The translations under genes and the position numbers were made by a program. A DNA stretch of 64,000 nt, from contig ONIN01000007.1 of NCBI GenBank assembly GCA_900317905.1, positions 1 through 64,000 of the forward strand. Direction: 5' to 3'. Below are positions 31,262 through 42,638 of this stretch, in pieces. Positions within the stretch are counted from its first letter, which is position 1. Every line of letters begins with the position of its first letter. This DNA is from an uncultured Eubacteriales bacterium. GTDB taxonomy: Bacteria > Bacillota > Clostridia > Oscillospirales > Oscillospiraceae. The notes under the pieces are model-generated. The model saw nothing but the letters and a program-made list of their open reading frames with translations, searched no databases and was not told the origin of the DNA.

Positions 31262-31927
31262 TCAGAGCTTCGATGCAGCCGCCTCGTCGAGGTAGACCTC
31301 CACGTCCATGTGGAGCTGGAGGAAGGAGGCGGGGATGAATGTCTCCGGTCTGCCGGTGAGGGTTTTCAGAACCGCGTTGGCCTTGTCCTCGCCGCAGGCC
31401 ACCAGAAAGACGTGCTTTGCGTTCAGGATGGTGCCCATGCCCATGGTGAGGCCGTGGGTGGGGACGTTTTCGAGACCGCCGAAATCCTCGGCCGCGTTCT
31501 TTCTGGTCACCTCCGCCAGCTTGGAGACATAGGTGCTGGAGCCGAAGTCCACGCCGGGCTCGCAGAAGGCCACATGGCCCCGCTCCCCGACGCCCAGCAC
31601 CACGATCTCCAGACCGCCTGCGGCGCGGATCTCGGCGTCGTAGTCCTCCCCTTCCACGGGGGTGTGGACGGAGGCGAAGGGGGTCTTGTCGAAGAGTTCT
31701 TCTTTCAATACGTTCAGCTGCCTGGGCTCGCCCACATAGTCGCAGGCATTGAAGGCCGCGCAGCCGGAGAAATCCACACCGCTCTCGGCGATGGCGGCAT
31801 AGACCTCCCTGGGGACGTCCACCGCCGCAAAGCCAAAGGCCGCGTTGGGGTTCTTATCCACCGCTTTTCGCAGCTGCTCAGAAATTTCACGCCCCAATTC
31901 CGCGGGGCTGCCGATGATCTGTCTCAT
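31262..31927 (-). CDS. Divergent NagB/6-phosphogluconolactonase-family protein
   Basis: 221 residues, slightly shorter than NagB (about 240-266). The fold is recognisable (FNACDYVG, LEIVVLGVGERGHVAFCEP, HGLTMGMGTILNAKHVFLV, FLQLHMDVEVYLD). Key residues of glucosamine-6-phosphate deaminase are changed: the phosphate-loop GLPTGGTP is GFAAVDVP, Asp72 (FNMDEYVG) is Cys, and Asp141 (NDGH) is Arg, while His143 and Glu148 remain. It may be a sugar-phosphate sensor or have altered chemistry. The ATG at 31927 has AGGAG 8 bases upstream. It follows dapF on the minus strand. Confidence 0.8.
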   Translation of the reverse strand: MRQIIGSPAELGREISEQLRKAVDKNPNAAFGFAAVDVPREVYAAIAESGVDFSGCAAFNACDYVGEPRQLNVLKEELFDKTPFASVHTPVEGEDYDAEIRAAGGLEIVVLGVGERGHVAFCEPGVDFGSSTYVSKLAEVTRKNAAEDFGGLENVPTHGLTMGMGTILNAKHVFLVACGEDKANAVLKTLTGRPETFIPASFLQLHMDVEVYLDEAAASKL

Positions 31928-31942
31928 AATCAAAACTCCTTT

Positions 31943-32779
31943 TTAGAGGGATACTTCTCCGTCAAATACGAAGGTGGCCGGGCCGGTCATGTAGAGCAGG
32001 TTTGATTCCTGATCCCAGTCGATGTGCAGGGTGCCGCCGCGGAGGAGGATGTCGGCAGAGGGATCGCTGAGACCCAGCTTCGCCGCCACCGCCAGGGTCG
32101 CCGTGGCGCCGGTGCCGCAGGCCCAGGTCTCGCCGCTGCCCCGCTCCCAGACCCGCATCTGGAGGGTATGGCGGTCGATGACCCTGACAAACTCCGTGTT
32201 CACCCGTGCGGGGAACATGGGGTGATTTTCAAAGGCCGGGCCGATCCGGGGGAAGTCCAGCTCCATGGGGTCAACGTCCACAAAGGTGACGCAGTGGGGG
32301 TTGCCCACGCTGACGCCGGAGACCTGCCAGGGCTGGCCCAGCACCTCGATGGTCTGATTGAGAAAGCTCTCCCCTTCCGCCGCCACCGGGATGGCGCTGC
32401 AGCGAAAGTCAGGTGCGCCCATTTCGACCCTCACGGTCTCCACCACGCCGTCCGCCACGTTCAGCTTCAGGGTGCGGACGCCGGACTGGGTGGAGATCTT
32501 CAATTCGGTTTTGTCGGTGAGGCCCCGCTCGTAGAGGTACTTCCCCACGCAGCGAATGGCGTTGCCGCACATGCCGGAGCGGGAGCCGTCGGCGTTGTAC
32601 ATGTCCATGTCGAAGTCGCCGGTCTCAGAGGGGCCGATGAGCACCAGGCCGTCGCCGCCGATGCCGAAGTGCCGGTCGGACAGCCGGATGGAGACCGCGC
32701 CGGGATTGTCGATATGCTCCTCGAAGGCGTTGACATAGATATAATCGTTGCCGCAGCCCTGCATTTTGGTAAATTTCAT
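31943..32779 (-). CDS. dapF: Diaminopimelate epimerase
   Basis: 278 residues, normal length. It converts LL- to meso-diaminopimelate for lysine and peptidoglycan. The two catalytic cysteines are in NADGSRSGMCGNAIRCVGKY (about 75-80) and ETWACGTGATATLAV (about 225); SVGNPHCV and GGDGLVLIG are also present. Its start lies within the upstream region of the divergent DUF421 gene. It shares a transcript with the NagB-like gene 15 bases downstream. Confidence 0.95.
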   Translation of the reverse strand: MKFTKMQGCGNDYIYVNAFEEHIDNPGAVSIRLSDRHFGIGGDGLVLIGPSETGDFDMDMYNADGSRSGMCGNAIRCVGKYLYERGLTDKTELKISTQSGVRTLKLNVADGVVETVRVEMGAPDFRCSAIPVAAEGESFLNQTIEVLGQPWQVSGVSVGNPHCVTFVDVDPMELDFPRIGPAFENHPMFPARVNTEFVRVIDRHTLQMRVWERGSGETWACGTGATATLAVAAKLGLSDPSADILLRGGTLHIDWDQESNLLYMTGPATFVFDGEVSL

Positions 32780-32849
32780 GATTTCTCCTTATGGGCGCAT
32801 GGGCCCCGCCATTCCCGGGAACGCTATCCGGAAGAAAGGCGGGGATCGT

Positions 32850-33524
32850 TTGCTGATACTCATGGGGCGCACGTTATTGTTTTATGCGCTGCTGCTGGCC
32901 GCCATGCGTCTGCTGGGCAAGCGGCAGCTGGGGGATCTGGAGCTGTCGGAGCTGGTGGTGACGGTTCTGATCGCGGACATCGCGGTCTCCCCCATCGTGA
33001 ACAACGACGTGCCGGTTCACCACGCATTGTCCCAGCTGGCGGTGCTCTTCGGCTGCGAATGGCTGCTGTCGTACCTCTCCATGAAAAGTCTCAGGCTCCG
33101 GACGCTGCTCTTCGGCAGGCCCAGCGTGCTGATGGAGCACGGCCGGATCTGCCAACAGGAGATGCGGAAAAACCGCTTCACCGTGGATGAGCTGTTACAG
33201 GAGCTGCGGCTCCAGGGGGTGCTGGATCTCAAGACCGTGGATTACGCGATCCTGGAGACCAGCGGCGAGCTGAACGTGATCCTGAAAGCCGAAGAGCAGC
33301 CGGTGACGCCCTCCCAGCTGGGGATCCAGGTGCCGGAGGGCGGCTGGTACACGGTCCTCGTCAGCGACGGCCGGGTGCTGGAAACGCAGCTCACCGCCCG
33401 CGGCCGCAACGACCAGTGGCTCAAAAAGACGCTCCAAACCTATGGCTGCAGCGATGCGAAGGACTGCTTCCTGCTTTTGATGAACGACGCCGGCGAGACC
33501 TACTTCTCCCCGAAGGAGGCTTAG
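32850..33524 (+). CDS. DUF421 (YetF-type) membrane protein
   Basis: 224 residues. Three N-terminal hydrophobic spans (about 3-25, 35-55, 60-78), with the family hallmark [20 protein letters not shown], are followed by a cytoplasmic or external alpha/beta domain ([31 protein letters not shown] ... [19 protein letters not shown]). YetF-family proteins are linked to spore or stress functions in Bacillus; the biochemical role is unknown. TTG at 32850 is preceded by AAAGGCGGGG and gives the expected family N-terminus. Its 3' end overlaps nrdR by 4 bases, convergent. Confidence 0.85.
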   Translation: MLILMGRTLLFYALLLAAMRLLGKRQLGDLELSELVVTVLIADIAVSPIVNNDVPVHHALSQLAVLFGCEWLLSYLSMKSLRLRTLLFGRPSVLMEHGRICQQEMRKNRFTVDELLQELRLQGVLDLKTVDYAILETSGELNVILKAEEQPVTPSQLGIQVPEGGWYTVLVSDGRVLETQLTARGRNDQWLKKTLQTYGCSDAKDCFLLLMNDAGETYFSPKEA

Positions 33525-33985
33525 ACCTCTCCCCGCTCGCCCAGCAGCTTGGTCAGCTCCTGCATGAAGGTGTTGATGTCCTTAAACTGCCGGTAGACCG
33601 AGGCGAAGCGCACGTAGGCGACCTCGTCCACGTCCTGGAGCCGGCGCATGACCATCTCGCCCACTTCCTCGGTGGTGACCTCGCGGTCCAGGGCGCCCTG
33701 GAGCTCCTGCTCGATCTCGTCGGCGATCTGCTCGATCACGGGCAGCGGCACCTTCCGCTTGTCGCAGGCACGGACCATGCCGTTGATCAGTTTCGCCTTG
33801 TCGAAGGTCTGGCGGCTGCCGTCCCGCTTGATGACCACCAGCGGCAGGGTCTCGATGGTCTCATAGGTGGTGAACCGCTTGCGGCAGGCCAGGCACTCGC
33901 GGCGGCGCCGGATGCTGGTGCCCTCGTCTGCGGGGCGGGAGTCGATGACCTTGCTCTCACGAAAAGCGCAATACGGGCATTTCAT
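33521..33985 (-). CDS. nrdR: Transcriptional regulator NrdR
   Basis: 154 residues, typical length. A zinc-ribbon (MKCPYC ... [17 protein letters not shown], four cysteines) is joined to an ATP-cone domain (about 48-138, [24 protein letters not shown]). It represses ribonucleotide reductase genes when dATP is bound. None of those genes is in this window. The ATG at 33985 follows GGAGG with 8-base spacing. Its promoter has an extended -10. Confidence 0.95.
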   Translation of the reverse strand: MKCPYCAFRESKVIDSRPADEGTSIRRRRECLACRKRFTTYETIETLPLVVIKRDGSRQTFDKAKLINGMVRACDKRKVPLPVIEQIADEIEQELQGALDREVTTEEVGEMVMRRLQDVDEVAYVRFASVYRQFKDINTFMQELTKLLGERGEV

Positions 33986-34041
33986 AGGATGAACCTCCAT
34001 CTTTTCTTAGGTGGAATATGGTGTTATGTAAATCTAAAAGC

Positions 34042-34050
34042 ATTATAACA
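34042..34050 (-). promoter_or_regulatory. Extended -10 of nrdR
   Basis: TGTTATAAT on the minus strand, 57 bases before the start codon; no clear -35, as expected for a TGn-TATAAT promoter. Confidence 0.5.
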
Positions 34051-34109
34051 CACCCGATCCCATATTGCACGAAAAAAATGAAAAAAATGTTGAAAAAATG
34101 AGAAAAGGC

Positions 34110-34147
34110 AAAAAACGCGCTGCGGACCGGTTTCCGCAGCGCGTTTT
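34110..34147. terminator. Bidirectional terminator downstream of the HIT gene
   Basis: A 15-bp stem AAAAACGCGCTGCGG / CCGCAGCGCGTTTTT. Confidence 0.85.
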
Positions 34148-34157
34148 TGAATTGGGA

Positions 34158-34511
<354 letters not shown>

Positions 34512-34522
34512 CTATTTCAAAA

Positions 34523-37168
<2,646 letters not shown>

Positions 37169-37186
37169 AATCTATCCTCCTAAAAT

Positions 37187-37413
37187 AAAGAAACCCCGCC
37201 CCATGTACAGGGGCGAGGCATAAATTACTCGCGGTACCACCCTGATTATCCTTTCGGACATCTCGTGTCATCCGATAACGGGGATGGGGCGTCCGGTCCT
37301 CCCGGATGGCTCAAAGAGCGGCCGCCGGATCTGCATCACCGAGGGGCTTGCACCCTCCCCCTCTCGCTGCGGGCAGCAGGAACCGGTTCTTCTCTTCTCA
37401 AAGCCAAATACAG
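37187..37413 (-). ncRNA. T-box leader (tRNA-Ala sensing) of alaS
   Basis: The minus strand holds GGGTGGTACCGCG (37242-37230) followed by a terminator stem (CCTCGCCCCTG with its complement, about 37217-37191) and TTTCTTT. The transcript starts near 37413 from a clear promoter. The specifier codon could not be fixed by eye; the amino acid is inferred from alaS. Confidence 0.9.
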
Positions 37414-37418
37414 GTGCT

Positions 37419-37446
37419 ATTTTACCACAGATTTCCCGGTTGTCAA
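37419..37446 (-). promoter_or_regulatory. Promoter of alaS
   Basis: Minus strand TTGACA (37446-37441), 16-base spacer, TAAAAT (37424-37419). The -35 lies against the 3' end of the first SLH gene, and the same stretch is repeated at about 38925-38946. Confidence 0.75.
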
Positions 37447-37447
37447 G

Positions 37448-38794
37448 TCACGCCATGGCACGATAGAGGAAGGTGACGATCTGGGCCCGGGTGCAGGGTG
37501 TGTTGGGCTGGAAGCGGTTGTCGCCTGTGCCGTTGGTGATCTCATTGTCCAATGCCCAAATGACGGCATTTGCAAAATAGTCTCCCTGGTGTACATCGGG
37601 GAAGCCTGCGCCGTCGGCCTGCACAGGAGGCTCGTCAAAGAACCGGTAAAGGAAGGTGACAGTCTGGCCCCGGCTGACGGTGTCCTCCGGGCTGAATTTG
37701 CCTTCTCCGGTGCCCTGGGTAATGCCCTCTTCCACCGCCCAGAGGACGGCGTCGTAGTAATAGGTCCCCTTCTTCACGTCGGTGAAGGGATTGTCCGCTT
37801 TCTTCGGCGCCGGGGAACCGGCTGCCCGCCAGAGGAAGGTCACCATCTGGGCCCGGCTGCAGATGCGCTCCGGGGAAAAGTGGCTCTCATCCGTGCCGTT
37901 GGTGATGCCCTGCTCCACGGCCCAGTCCACGGGCGCATAGTAGTAGGCGTCCTCGTCCTGCACATCCACAAAAGCGGGGCCCACGTCCACGGAATACTGC
38001 TCATACTGATATTCATATTTCTCCGTGCTGCCGTCGGCATAGGTGGTGGTCTCCGTGCTCTGGTTGCCGTTTGCGTCATAGGTAAATTCCGAGACGTACA
38101 CATCCGCCCCGCCGCTCTGCATCTGCACCTTCACCAGATTTCCGGCGGCGTCATAGGTCATGCGCACCCATTCGCCGGGAAGGTCGGTGCCGTTGGCATC
38201 GGTGTAGATTACAGCGGTGTTTCGTCCGGAGGCGTCGTACTCCATGCGGGAATACTCCGTCTCGGAAAGCTGTCCGTCTTCATAGAAGCGCTGCTCCTGA
38301 CGCACCACATTGCCATCCTCGTCACAGGTGAGAAATCGCTCCTGCTGCACCACGCCGTTTTCCAGCGTCCGTGTATAGGACAGGTAGCCGTATGCGTCCC
38401 ATTTGTATTCCTGCACGGTGACGTCACCAGTGGCGGTGTTTTTCTGGGTCTGGCGTCCGCCGTTGTCCATCGCTTCATAGGTGTACTCGATGACGTACCC
38501 CTCGCCGTGGTTCTCCACCTCCCGGATGCATCTGCCGGATTCGTCATAGACGCTGGTGATGCTGGAGACGATGCTGAAGCTGCCGGGGATCTCGTCCGGC
38601 TCAAAGGTATCCTCCGTGATCTGGTTGTGAACATCGTTGTAGCGGATGCGGATCTGCCGGATCAGTTCCCCGTCCTCATACTGAAAGATCTGCGTCGTCC
38701 GGTATCCGGTCTCCCGATAGGCCAAAGCGCCCAGCGGAAGCAGAGACAACGCCAGCAGCAGTGCCAGCACCAGACTGAAGATTCTCTTTTTCAT
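37448..38794 (-). CDS. SLH-domain surface protein with YD/RHS-like repeats
   Basis: 448 residues. Signal peptide (about 1-25, LSLLPLGALA). Residues about 35-275 hold degenerate YD/RHS-type repeats (SVYDESGRCIREV, YKWDAYGYLSYTR, MEYDASGRNTAVIY, MTYDAAGNLVKVQ, FTYDANGNQSTE). Three SLH repeats follow (about 280-448), which would bind the protein to cell-wall polymer. It is a tandem paralogue of the next gene through the SLH region. ATG 38794 is 8 bases after AAGGAG. Function of the repeat part is unknown (adhesion or structural are typical guesses). Confidence 0.85.
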   Translation of the reverse strand: MKKRIFSLVLALLLALSLLPLGALAYRETGYRTTQIFQYEDGELIRQIRIRYNDVHNQITEDTFEPDEIPGSFSIVSSITSVYDESGRCIREVENHGEGYVIEYTYEAMDNGGRQTQKNTATGDVTVQEYKWDAYGYLSYTRTLENGVVQQERFLTCDEDGNVVRQEQRFYEDGQLSETEYSRMEYDASGRNTAVIYTDANGTDLPGEWVRMTYDAAGNLVKVQMQSGGADVYVSEFTYDANGNQSTETTTYADGSTEKYEYQYEQYSVDVGPAFVDVQDEDAYYYAPVDWAVEQGITNGTDESHFSPERICSRAQMVTFLWRAAGSPAPKKADNPFTDVKKGTYYYDAVLWAVEEGITQGTGEGKFSPEDTVSRGQTVTFLYRFFDEPPVQADGAGFPDVHQGDYFANAVIWALDNEITNGTGDNRFQPNTPCTRAQIVTFLYRAMA

Positions 38795-38817
38795 CTTCTT
38801 CACTCCTTTTTCTAATT

Positions 38818-38859
38818 CTTAAAAATGGTGCGGTATATTCAGTATACACCGTACCATTC
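38818..38859 (-). terminator. Terminator of the second SLH gene
   Basis: AATGGT(G)CGGT(A)TA pairs with TATAC(A)CCG(T)ACCATT, then T5 on the minus strand. Confidence 0.7.
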
Positions 38860-38946
38860 CGATTTGCAATTGTAAAATCGAACCAAATACACTTACCGCA
38901 ACACAAGTTACTCCAGAGCAATCGTGCAGATTTCCCGGTTGTCAAG

Positions 38947-40065
38947 TCACGCCATGGCGCGATAGAGGAAGGTAACGATCTGGGCGCGGGTGCAGGGGTC
39001 GTTGGGCTGGAAGCGGTTATGGCCCACGCCGTTGGTGATCTCATTCTCCAGAGCCCAGGCCACGGGGATGGCGTAGTAGGCCTTGGCGCTCACGTCATCG
39101 AAGCCGGAACCGCGTTCCGAAACCTCCGGCTCCTCACAGAACCGATAGAGGAAGGTGACGGTCTGGCCCCGGGTCACGGTGGCGTTGGGAGAGAATTTGC
39201 CCGCTCCGGTGCCCTGGGTGACGCCCTCTTCCACCGCCCAGAGGACGGCGTCATAGAAATAGGCACCCTCTTTCACATCGGAGAAGGGATTGGCCGCTTT
39301 CTTCGGCGCCGGGGAACCGACTGCCCGCCAGAGGAAGGTCACCATCTGGGCCCGGGTGCAGTCGAGATTGGGGCCGAAATGATCGCCGTCGATACCGGTG
39401 GTAACTTCGTTCATCAGAGCCCATTTGACCGCTTCATAGTAGTACAGATCGGGATTTCCCACATCCGGAAACACAACCGGCCCCGGAGGCTCGGGGATCT
39501 GCTCATCTTCTGTGATGGGCTCCCGATAAATGTAAACGTCCCGGATGGCGTTGCCCTCCGAATCCGTGTACCGGCTTTCCAGCAGCTTGCCGTCCTCGTC
39601 AGAGATGTTTTCCACATTTTCGCCGTAAGGGAAGTCAAATTCCCGATCAAGGAATTCCCGGTAGGTGCCGATCACTTCTTTGGTGTAGGGGTCGATCAGA
39701 TTCCCGTCCTCGTCGTAGTAGAAAGCCATAGAATTGGCTTCGGCAAAGAGGTCATCATCCACCCGGACATTCGTCCACCGATAGGCGATTCGATCGTTTT
39801 CATCATAGCTGTAACTGATAATGCCGGTCAGCTGTTCATTCACATAGTGCTCCACCTGATCGACAAATGCAGTCACGCCCAGCAGCTCCTTGGCTTTATC
39901 GACCTGCAGTTCCCGCTGGTACTGCAGGTCAACTTCCCAGGTGCCGCAGACGAAGCCGTCCCAGGTGTATTCCACTTCCTCTTCCTCCACGGCCATCGCC
40001 CCCGCCGGAAGCAGGGACAGCGCCAGCAGCAGCGCCAGAACCAACGTCAGGATCCGTTTTTTCAT
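38947..40065 (-). CDS. SLH-domain surface protein
   Basis: 372 residues. Signal peptide (ALLLALSLLPAGAMA), an acidic N-terminal domain of about 170 residues with toxin/repeat-like segments (ISYSYDENDRIAYRW, FYYDEDGNLIDPYTKEV), then three SLH repeats (about 200-372). The last two SLH repeats are nearly the same as in the neighbouring protein (both end CTRAQIVTFLYRAMA), showing tandem duplication. ATG 40065 has AGGAG 8 bases upstream. It lies 18 bases after murF on the same strand, so it may be partly read from the ddl promoter. Confidence 0.85.
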   Translation of the reverse strand: MKKRILTLVLALLLALSLLPAGAMAVEEEEVEYTWDGFVCGTWEVDLQYQRELQVDKAKELLGVTAFVDQVEHYVNEQLTGIISYSYDENDRIAYRWTNVRVDDDLFAEANSMAFYYDEDGNLIDPYTKEVIGTYREFLDREFDFPYGENVENISDEDGKLLESRYTDSEGNAIRDVYIYREPITEDEQIPEPPGPVVFPDVGNPDLYYYEAVKWALMNEVTTGIDGDHFGPNLDCTRAQMVTFLWRAVGSPAPKKAANPFSDVKEGAYFYDAVLWAVEEGVTQGTGAGKFSPNATVTRGQTVTFLYRFCEEPEVSERGSGFDDVSAKAYYAIPVAWALENEITNGVGHNRFQPNDPCTRAQIVTFLYRAMA

Positions 40066-40082
40066 GTGGGTCACTCCTATTT

Positions 40083-41444
40083 TCAGATTGCAAGCTGTTC
40101 CAGAGCGGCGGTGATCTTTTCAAACTGCATGGAGTGGCTGGCCTTCACCAGCACCCGGTCGCCTTTTTCGATCAGAGAAGGCAGCGCTTCCAGAACCTCC
40201 GGGAGCGTATCGAAGCTGCGGACATTCTGCAATCCCGCCTCTCTGGCGCCGGCGGCGGTGTGCTTCGAGAGGCTGCCGCAGGTGATCAGCAGCTCCACGT
40301 CGTTTTCCGCGGCGGTCCTGCCTGTCTCGAAATGGAGCTTCGCCTCGTCCTCCCCCAGCTCGCCCATGTCGCCCAGGATGGCCACCCGGCGCCTGGCCTC
40401 GGCGTGGCGCATGCTGCGGAGTCCCGCGGCGGTGGAGTCGGGGTTTGCGTTGTAGCAGTCGCTGACGATGGTGAAGCCGTTGGCCTCGATCACTCTGGCC
40501 CGCTCCCCCGCCGGGGCGTAGGCCGCGATGCCGGTTTGGATCTCTTCATCGGTGAGACCGTACTCCATGCCCACGGCGGCGCCCTCCAGGGCGGCGTAGA
40601 TCATGGGCTCTCCATAAGCGGTGATGTGGATGGGGATGCGTCTGTCGCCGGAGACCACGGTGCACTTGGTGGTGCCGTCGGGCAGATGCTCCACGTCCTC
40701 GGCCCGGACGTCGCAGCCCTCGGAAAGACCGAAGGTGATCTTTCTCTGTCTGCAGGTCATGGCTCTGAGCAGATCGTCGTCGCCGTTGACGAACACCGGA
40801 GCGCCGTCAGCCATCACGTTCAGAACCGAGGTTTTCTCCTGGAACACGCCCTTGCGGTCACCGAAGAACTCCAGATGGGCCCTTCCGATGATGGTGATGA
40901 GCATGGCGTCGGGCTTTGCCATCTCCGCCAGGGGCGCCATGTCGCCGAAGTGGCTGACGCCCAGCTCGATCACCGCGAAGTCGTGCTCGGGATCGATCCT
41001 GGAAAGCGTCATGGGGACGCCCAGCTGGTTGTTGAAATTCCCCGGGGTTTTCAAAACCGAAAACCGCCTGCCCAGAACCGAAGCAACCATCTCCTTGGCG
41101 GTGGTCTTGCCCACGCTGCCGGTGACGCCCAGGACCGGGATCTTCAGCTTGCTGCGGTAGTCCGCGGCCAGCTTCTCCAGCGCCTGCTGCACATTCGGCA
41201 CCACGATGACGGGGCCGGTCTCCCCTTCCGGGACGAATCGCGCAAGCGCACAGCTGGCCCCTGCCTCCAGGGCGGCGTGGATGTACCGGTGCCCGTCGGA
41301 ATTCTCTCCCGGCAGCGCCGCGAAGAGGGCGCCGGGGGTCACCTCCCGGTTGTCCCGGACGATGCCGGTGATCTCTCTGCTGCCGTCGCCGTGGAGCGTT
41401 CCGCCCAGCAGCTCGGCAGCCTCTTGCACTGTATATCCTCTCAT
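40083..41444 (-). CDS. murF: UDP-N-acetylmuramoyl-tripeptide-D-alanyl-D-alanine ligase
   Basis: 453 residues, normal length. It adds D-Ala-D-Ala to the UDP-MurNAc-tripeptide in the cytoplasm. N-terminal substrate domain (about 5-85), ATP-binding GVTGSVGKTTAKEM (about 106-119), KTPGNFNNQLGVPMTL, and the C-terminal ligase domain with VSDCYNANPDST are seen. It starts at ATG 41444 two bases after the ddl stop, so both are translated from one transcript; Ddl makes its substrate. Confidence 0.96.
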   Translation of the reverse strand: MRGYTVQEAAELLGGTLHGDGSREITGIVRDNREVTPGALFAALPGENSDGHRYIHAALEAGASCALARFVPEGETGPVIVVPNVQQALEKLAADYRSKLKIPVLGVTGSVGKTTAKEMVASVLGRRFSVLKTPGNFNNQLGVPMTLSRIDPEHDFAVIELGVSHFGDMAPLAEMAKPDAMLITIIGRAHLEFFGDRKGVFQEKTSVLNVMADGAPVFVNGDDDLLRAMTCRQRKITFGLSEGCDVRAEDVEHLPDGTTKCTVVSGDRRIPIHITAYGEPMIYAALEGAAVGMEYGLTDEEIQTGIAAYAPAGERARVIEANGFTIVSDCYNANPDSTAAGLRSMRHAEARRRVAILGDMGELGEDEAKLHFETGRTAAENDVELLITCGSLSKHTAAGAREAGLQNVRSFDTLPEVLEALPSLIEKGDRVLVKASHSMQFEKITAALEQLAI

Positions 41445-41446
41445 AC

Positions 41447-42493
41447 TCAAACCTCGTCAACCATAGACAGCGCGATGATGTGCTCGCACAGCTCGCCGTA
41501 GCTGATACCCACCGCGGCGGCCTCCTGAGGCACCAGACTGGTGGGAGTCATGCCGGGAAGGGTGTTGATCTCCAGGAACCAGAGCTCGCCCGCCTCATCC
41601 AGAATGAAGTCGGCTCTGGAGTAGGCCTTCAGGCCCAGGGCGTTGAACACCGTGACGGCCCGCTCGCCCAGCAGCTTTTCCGTCTCCGCCGGGATGGGCG
41701 CCGGGGTGATCTCCTTCGCCGCGCCGGGCTGGTACTTGTTCTCGTAATCATAGAAGCCCTGCAGGGGAATGATCTCGATGCTGGGCAGGGGCTTGCCATT
41801 CAGGATGGCAATCTGGATCTCGCGGCCCCGGATGTACTGCTCCGCCACCACGCGGTCGCCCTCCTTGGCGGCGTCCAGCAGGGCGTCTCTCAGCTCCTGC
41901 TCGGTGCTCGCGATGGCGACGCCGATGCTGCTGCCGGAGTCCACGGGCTTCACCACGCAGGGCAGCTGGACTCTATTGCAAATGGCGTCCAGATCCATGC
42001 ACTTGCTGTCGATGATCTCCCAGGCCGGGGTCTTGACCCCCAGGGGTGCCACCAGACGCTTGGTCATGTCCTTATCCATGGCAACTGCGCTGCCCAGATA
42101 GCCGCTGCCGGTGTAGGGGATGCCCAAAAGATCAAAAGTGGCCTGGACGCGGCCGTCCTCGCCGGTGCGGCCATGGAGGGCCAGGAACACCACGTCTGCC
42201 ATGGAGCAGACCTCCAGCACGCCCTTGCCGAACTGGCTCTTGGACTGCCACTTTCTCGAGGCTTTCACGGCCTTCAGATCCGGCGCGACCTCGCTGATCT
42301 TATCGCTGCCGAGGGCCGGCGGCTTGTCGAAGATCTGCTCCAGATCTCCTTCGTAATCCTCCAGACCCAGGAACATATCCACCAGCACTGCCTGATGGCC
42401 GCGTTCGGTGAGGGCGGCGGCGATTTTGGTGCCGCTGGAAATGGACACGTTCCGCTCCGGGCTCAGGCCGCCGCACAGTACTACAATCTTCAT
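41447..42493 (-). CDS. ddl: D-alanine-D-alanine ligase
   Basis: 348 residues, ATP-grasp family. It joins two D-Ala made by Alr. Motifs: GGLSPERNVSI (start), FLALHGRTGEDGRVQ, PCVVKPVDSGSSIGV (ATP-binding), GFYDYENKY and EINTLPGMTPTSLVPQ. The Tyr in the YDYENKY loop fits a D-Ala-D-Ala rather than D-Ala-D-Lac ligase, so no vancomycin-type specificity is indicated. ATG 42493 follows AAGGAG. It is the first gene of ddl-murF. Confidence 0.95.
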   Translation of the reverse strand: MKIVVLCGGLSPERNVSISSGTKIAAALTERGHQAVLVDMFLGLEDYEGDLEQIFDKPPALGSDKISEVAPDLKAVKASRKWQSKSQFGKGVLEVCSMADVVFLALHGRTGEDGRVQATFDLLGIPYTGSGYLGSAVAMDKDMTKRLVAPLGVKTPAWEIIDSKCMDLDAICNRVQLPCVVKPVDSGSSIGVAIASTEQELRDALLDAAKEGDRVVAEQYIRGREIQIAILNGKPLPSIEIIPLQGFYDYENKYQPGAAKEITPAPIPAETEKLLGERAVTVFNALGLKAYSRADFILDEAGELWFLEINTLPGMTPTSLVPQEAAAVGISYGELCEHIIALSMVDEV

Positions 42494-42533
42494 TCTCAGG
42501 TTCTCCTTCCTGCAATTCGCAATCAAACAAGGT

Positions 42534-42562
42534 ATTATACCATATCAATATGCGTTCGGCAA
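42534..42562 (-). promoter_or_regulatory. Promoter of ddl-murF
   Basis: Minus strand TTGCCG (42562-42557), 17-base spacer, TATAAT (42539-42534). Confidence 0.55.
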
Positions 42563-42563
42563 G

Positions 42564-42592
42564 TTGACATTCTGCCTTTTCTCCGATATAAT
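42564..42592 (+). promoter_or_regulatory. Promoter of the exonuclease gene
   Basis: Consensus TTGACA (42564-42569), 17-base spacer, TATAAT (42587-42592). Back to back with the ddl promoter. Confidence 0.75.
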
Positions 42593-42638
42593 GTTGTAGT
42601 TTTCTTGATATTGCCATTCTGAAGGGAATGTTTTTTCT

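Noticed and set aside
41447-42493. Vancomycin-resistance-type D-Ala-D-Lac ligase
   Set aside because: The YDYENKY loop Tyr and the murF linkage indicate the housekeeping D-Ala-D-Ala ligase; no vanH/vanX-type genes are nearby.
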